Shown here: piece by piece, positions 60,745 through 64,000 of the stretch
Position numbering within the stretch: the stretch's first letter is position 1
How the letters are laid out: every line of letters begins with the position of its first letter
NCBI RefSeq assembly: GCF_000142805.1
Contig: NC_013078.1
Span: 806,001 to 870,000, forward strand
DNA from: Lachancea thermotolerans CBS 6340
Taxonomy: Eukaryota > Ascomycota > Saccharomycetes > Saccharomycetales > Saccharomycetaceae
DNA length: 64,000 nt
Direction: 5' to 3'
Position numbers and translations under genes: made by a program
Notes under the pieces: model-generated
Told to the model about the DNA's origin: nothing
The model's database searches: none
Seen by the model: only the letters and a program-made list of their open reading frames with translations

Positions 60745-61360
60745 ATGGAGGGAAAAAGAGCAGGGCAGCATCTGGTCACTCCATCACATATAGACGGCGA
60801 GTGTCTGAAGGTTCCCCGTGACATATTTTCCAGCAAGCTTCTGTATGAAGTGGTCCGGCATAGAGCCGTTCTCACTGCTTTAGGTCTTGAGCTTGCACTG
60901 TACTTATTTGATTCATACAGCTTTGCAAAGTGAAAGTGCCGATGTTAGAGGAGGCGTTACGGCTGCAGTGGTGGTGGTGACATCTATAATTCTACTTATT
61001 ACTTGCATTCTTTTTGGTATCAATGTGAGCGGTCTACTGCATACTGCGGCGTATAAACTGCAGTTCCTTAGAGAAGTTGAAATGGTAAAGCCAGGAATCG
61101 ATATGAGAAAATGGGATTTTATTGCGGCAAAAATGAACGCAAATCTTTATCAAAACAATTCGTTGATTTCGCCATATTATTATTATAATGGCGAGGCCTG
61201 TTACTGTTTCTTCAAAGCCAAATATTTGCTACCTCACCTTGAAAGGAAGGGTGCGAACAGCACAGGTGAAATGCCTCTCTATGATCTGGAGCCTTTTTAT
61301 GGTCAAATATTGGATGCATACGAAGAAAGGACCAAAAAAGAATGGCAGCACATATTATGA
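60745..61360 (+). pseudogene. DUP240-like gene split by a frameshift (unit 5)
   Basis: Starts with a normal ATG and family N-terminus (MEGKRAGQHLVTPSHIDG, then VPRDIFSSKLLYEVVRHR) and runs through helix 1 to a stop at 60931-60933. From about 60925 the next frame continues with ESADVRGGVTAAVVVV (helix 2), the DUP core RKWDFIAAKMNANLYQNNSL, then SPYYYYNGEACYCFF, and the C-terminal YEERTKKEWQHIL. A single frame change within helix 1 or the loop after it separates the halves; otherwise the copy is complete. This indicates recent inactivation, unless it is a sequencing error. Confidence 0.75.
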
Positions 61361-63186
61361 GTGGGCTCATCCTCCGAAGGTTGTTAATTGGTTTCCCTAA
61401 ATTAGCTGTTGAATCTCAGCTGCTACACGTAATTTCGATATCGGTGGATAGTGAAATCAATAAAAGAGCTAGCAGACTACGAAATGTTAATTAGTAAGAA
61501 GTGGTGCATCGCCATGATTTTTACCTCTTTAATTTACCCATTACATGTTTTTTGGTGCACCAAGTTTTTTGAGAAAGGTTCAAACTGGCAAATCTTTCCT
61601 TTATGCGGCTGTTTGTGTCTATCTCAGCACGAGCTGTAATCATATCTGCGTTCCACAATGGCGTGACAACTACTTCCATTGTTATACTGGCCCGTCCAAG
61701 ATGTGCCGACTTTTGCACTTCAATATTGCTAAATTGTTCGCAAATGGTACGCGTGCATATCTTTTCTATTCATTTTCTCTTTATGGCTCAGCTCATAGAA
61801 GAAATTTGAAGCATAGCATCCTTTTTCTCAAATGCCGTTTTTGATAGGCATGTCTTGCAGCCGAGACAGCTGTTCGAGATTCGTAAGCCATATCAAAACC
61901 AGTTTTGTGTTTCTTTCCCATCTCGTTCTTTAGCCGTAATTACTCAACTCATGGCTAAGCTTCTATTAATTAGTGCACACACCGTTGAGAAGGGGTTAAT
62001 GAAAGCTGAAACTTTCACCCTAGTGGCGATATTCCTTTGGACTAACTCGTGTTCCTACCTATCAAACCCATCAAGAATTGCTGTGTAGGCTAATATTTGT
62101 TGTTGCCCGCGAAGCGTTGGATGGCCTCTTCAGCCTTTAGCTTCGCAGTATCTGATGTCGCCAAGTCTCCTAATTTCAAATTTAACTTATTTTAGCAACG
62201 GACAAGTCATTAATAATTCATCTATACTACATTTTAAAGGGGATTGGTAATAAATTGAAAGTTTTTATCAAAAGAATGCATTTAGCCACAAACTGCACGG
62301 TATGACTTGAATATAGGGTTAGATACACTATAATAATTTGTTTAGTCTATTAATCAACTTTGGGAAATTCAAGCAACCAAACAAAACTCTCAATCTTTTT
62401 CGAACTTACAAGATATAGTAGTTGTAATGTTTAATAAAAGGACACTGTATCTGATTAGTCCAAGGTAAGTTTTTTATTTTGGCCCACTGCTTTTTGTCGC
62501 GAATAAGTTTTAAAGCGGTTAAATACAGCACATGCAGTTGCCCAAATTCGACGCACCACTGTGATTGGTTATACCACTCTGCGATCAAACTTCCTCCGGC
62601 TCTGAAACCCGCTTCCAAGATGTCACACCGCTCATCCTCCTTTTCTTTTTAGGGGCGCCCGTCCTGCAACGTGAATTCTCGAGGAAGTCACATGGCTGAA
62701 AGACTAAATAAAAAAGCAGGTGTCGACCAAGTACAGAGGACGAGCCTTTCTTCAGTGTTTGGTTGAGAGCTCGTGGCAACTATTACATTTGATAAGCTCT
62801 CCAGAGCTTATCTCTATGCAGCGTGCTGCTGTCTTTGCTCGGGGCTACGAAATATGAGAGTACTGTGACCGCCCGATAGTCATCTTCAACATAACGCGCT
62901 AGACACCAGCTCAACGCGCAACAAAGCCAAGTGAATATCACGTCTCAGTGATTAACTACCTAGCTTCCGCACCCACAGCTTCCTTACCTACAATTCATAA
63001 AACCACAGGATACTCACTCGTTCACAATTACCGCTCCTCACCATTGCAGCGAAAATGTATATATAAGCAAATACGTTGTTGAATTCTCACCACGCCGACA
63101 ACTGGGCGCAGGTCACGTGAGCCCACACTCAGTCACGAGACTCCGAGCTTATCATTTTTTTGAGAGCTCTTCCCTCTTCCCCGCAC
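61361..63186. other. 1.8-kb stretch right of the DUP array, no supported gene
   Basis: Only short open frames without family features (for example 61545-61844). The last 400 bp are richer in GC, with a CACGTG near 63115, a TATA-like TATATATAAGC near 63056 and a pyrimidine-rich stretch just before the next ATG, which fits a promoter for the gene starting at 63187. Confidence 0.4.
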
Positions 63187-64000
63187 ATGGAGAAAATATC
63201 CGATCGCTTCGCGGCTATCGACGGGTTCCTCGTCAAGAAGGACAAAAGCGGCCTAAGAAGGATTGTAAACACTATTTCGACTACCTTCAAACCTAACAAG
63301 CAGGAAGCACGGTGTATCGAGAAGCTTCAATTAAGAAACCTAGCACTCTATTTCGACTGTAAAGACGACCTGCTCCCTCACGATTGTCCGCTGCTCTTCA
63401 AGACTGTGAGCAGCAAAAGAAAGCTCTTTTATCATACAGAGGATGGTATAAAAGTGGTCAAGTCGGGGAAAACCAGTAGCAGGGATATGCGGCGCGCGAT
63501 TGAGCATGCCGTCATTGAGATACCGCTCTCTGGCTCGCAGAAAAAGTACCTCGTTGACTGCCAAGACGGTATCGACCAAAGGTTATGGCGTGAAGGTAGA
63601 GCCATGGCCCCTCTTCAAAACAGCAATAACTCGCACATAACTCGCACACTCGCCTGCGACACTTTGTTGTTTACTCCACAGGACTACGCACTGCTCCGCT
63701 CTTTCGCCTTGGAAAAAGTACTCTACGAGGCAGAGAGTATTTCGATATTTGAGCACTGTCATCGAAAGGCTCTTCAAAACCTCGAGGAAAAGGGCCAAGG
63801 GGACCTACTCGAAGAGAAAATTACTGGCAAGCAATTCCACCTGTTGCTTCAAAAAAACACCGTCAGGGCGTATGGGAGGATCATGAGCTCTCTCTACTTT
63901 ATCCTGGTGAACTTCCACAGGCTGTCGCTTTCAACAAGAGTCGCGGATCCTGCAATAAATCGCGCGCTGCTTCTGGACAGTATAGGCTGTTCCTACAACG
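63187..64000 (+). CDS. Unrecognised protein, 3' end outside window
   Basis: An ATG-started frame is open for 271 codons to the right edge, so it is long and very unlikely to be accidental. Translation begins MEKISDRFAAIDGFLVKKDK and is soluble, basic and cysteine-containing. Recognisable stretches such as LYFDCKDDLLPHDCPLLFKT, ACDTLLFTPQDYALLRSFAL and AYGRIMSSLYFILVNFHRLS do not match a family I know. No signal peptide or membrane helix is seen. Its promoter-like, GC-richer upstream sequence contrasts with the decayed DNA to the left. It could be a lineage-specific or subtelomere-associated gene; nothing here proves a function. Confidence 0.7.
   Translation, partial: MEKISDRFAAIDGFLVKKDKSGLRRIVNTISTTFKPNKQEARCIEKLQLRNLALYFDCKDDLLPHDCPLLFKTVSSKRKLFYHTEDGIKVVKSGKTSSRDMRRAIEHAVIEIPLSGSQKKYLVDCQDGIDQRLWREGRAMAPLQNSNNSHITRTLACDTLLFTPQDYALLRSFALEKVLYEAESISIFEHCHRKALQNLEEKGQGDLLEEKITGKQFHLLLQKNTVRAYGRIMSSLYFILVNFHRLSLSTRVADPAINRALLLDSIGCSYN

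Noticed and set aside
61545-61844. 99-codon open frame downstream of the DUP array
   Set aside because: It is Cys/His/Phe-rich with no DUP core or other family feature; overlapping frames of similar length suggest chance.

Overview
The window is budding-yeast nuclear DNA. The first half is dense with intronless genes whose closest recognisable relatives are named Saccharomyces cerevisiae genes: PSE1 (5' end cut by the window), PXR1, two tandem GAS1-type genes, FKS3, an SCW4/SCW10-type glucanase, CWC22, CAB4, UBP15 and YME2. In S. cerevisiae these lie on two different paralogous segments (YMR302C-YMR308C and YGR277C-YGR280C). Here they are interleaved in one row, as expected for a Saccharomycetaceae species that never went through the whole-genome duplication. 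Base composition and gene content fit Lachancea, but the genus is an inference.

Region 1 (1-27657) is conserved chromosome core. It includes a cell-wall block (GAS1-type x2, FKS3, SCW-type) whose promoters carry CACGAAA/CGCGAAA elements of the SBF type, suggesting shared G1/S control. The Cwc22 gene ends in an arginine-serine tail built on a 24-bp tandem repeat. Region 2 (27923-28570) is an intron-containing tRNA-Leu(CAG) gene, then two tandem degenerate LTR-like repeats. S. cerevisiae gene order ends at this point.

Region 3 (29039-38122) is the most interesting block: a 5-oxoprolinase (OXP1), an allantoate-permease-family transporter, a Zn2Cys6 transcription factor and a DUF1445/YcsI-family protein that S. 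cerevisiae lacks. DUF1445 genes neighbour 5-oxoprolinase genes in bacteria (for example ycsI in Bacillus subtilis) and are fused to a D-glutamate cyclase domain in animals. The four genes therefore look like a self-contained uptake, regulation and catabolism cluster for 5-oxoproline or a related compound.

Region 4 (38940-64000) is gene-poor and subtelomere-like. It holds a broken two-domain DUP/COS-type gene, a 14-TM Vba-type transporter, a secreted Rds1-type ferritin-like protein, PHO89, a broken GEX-type glutathione/siderophore-family transporter, a same-strand array of five DUP240-like units in graded states of decay (55584-61360), and an unrecognised open frame running off the right edge. 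Long stretches between them hold nothing I can recognise.
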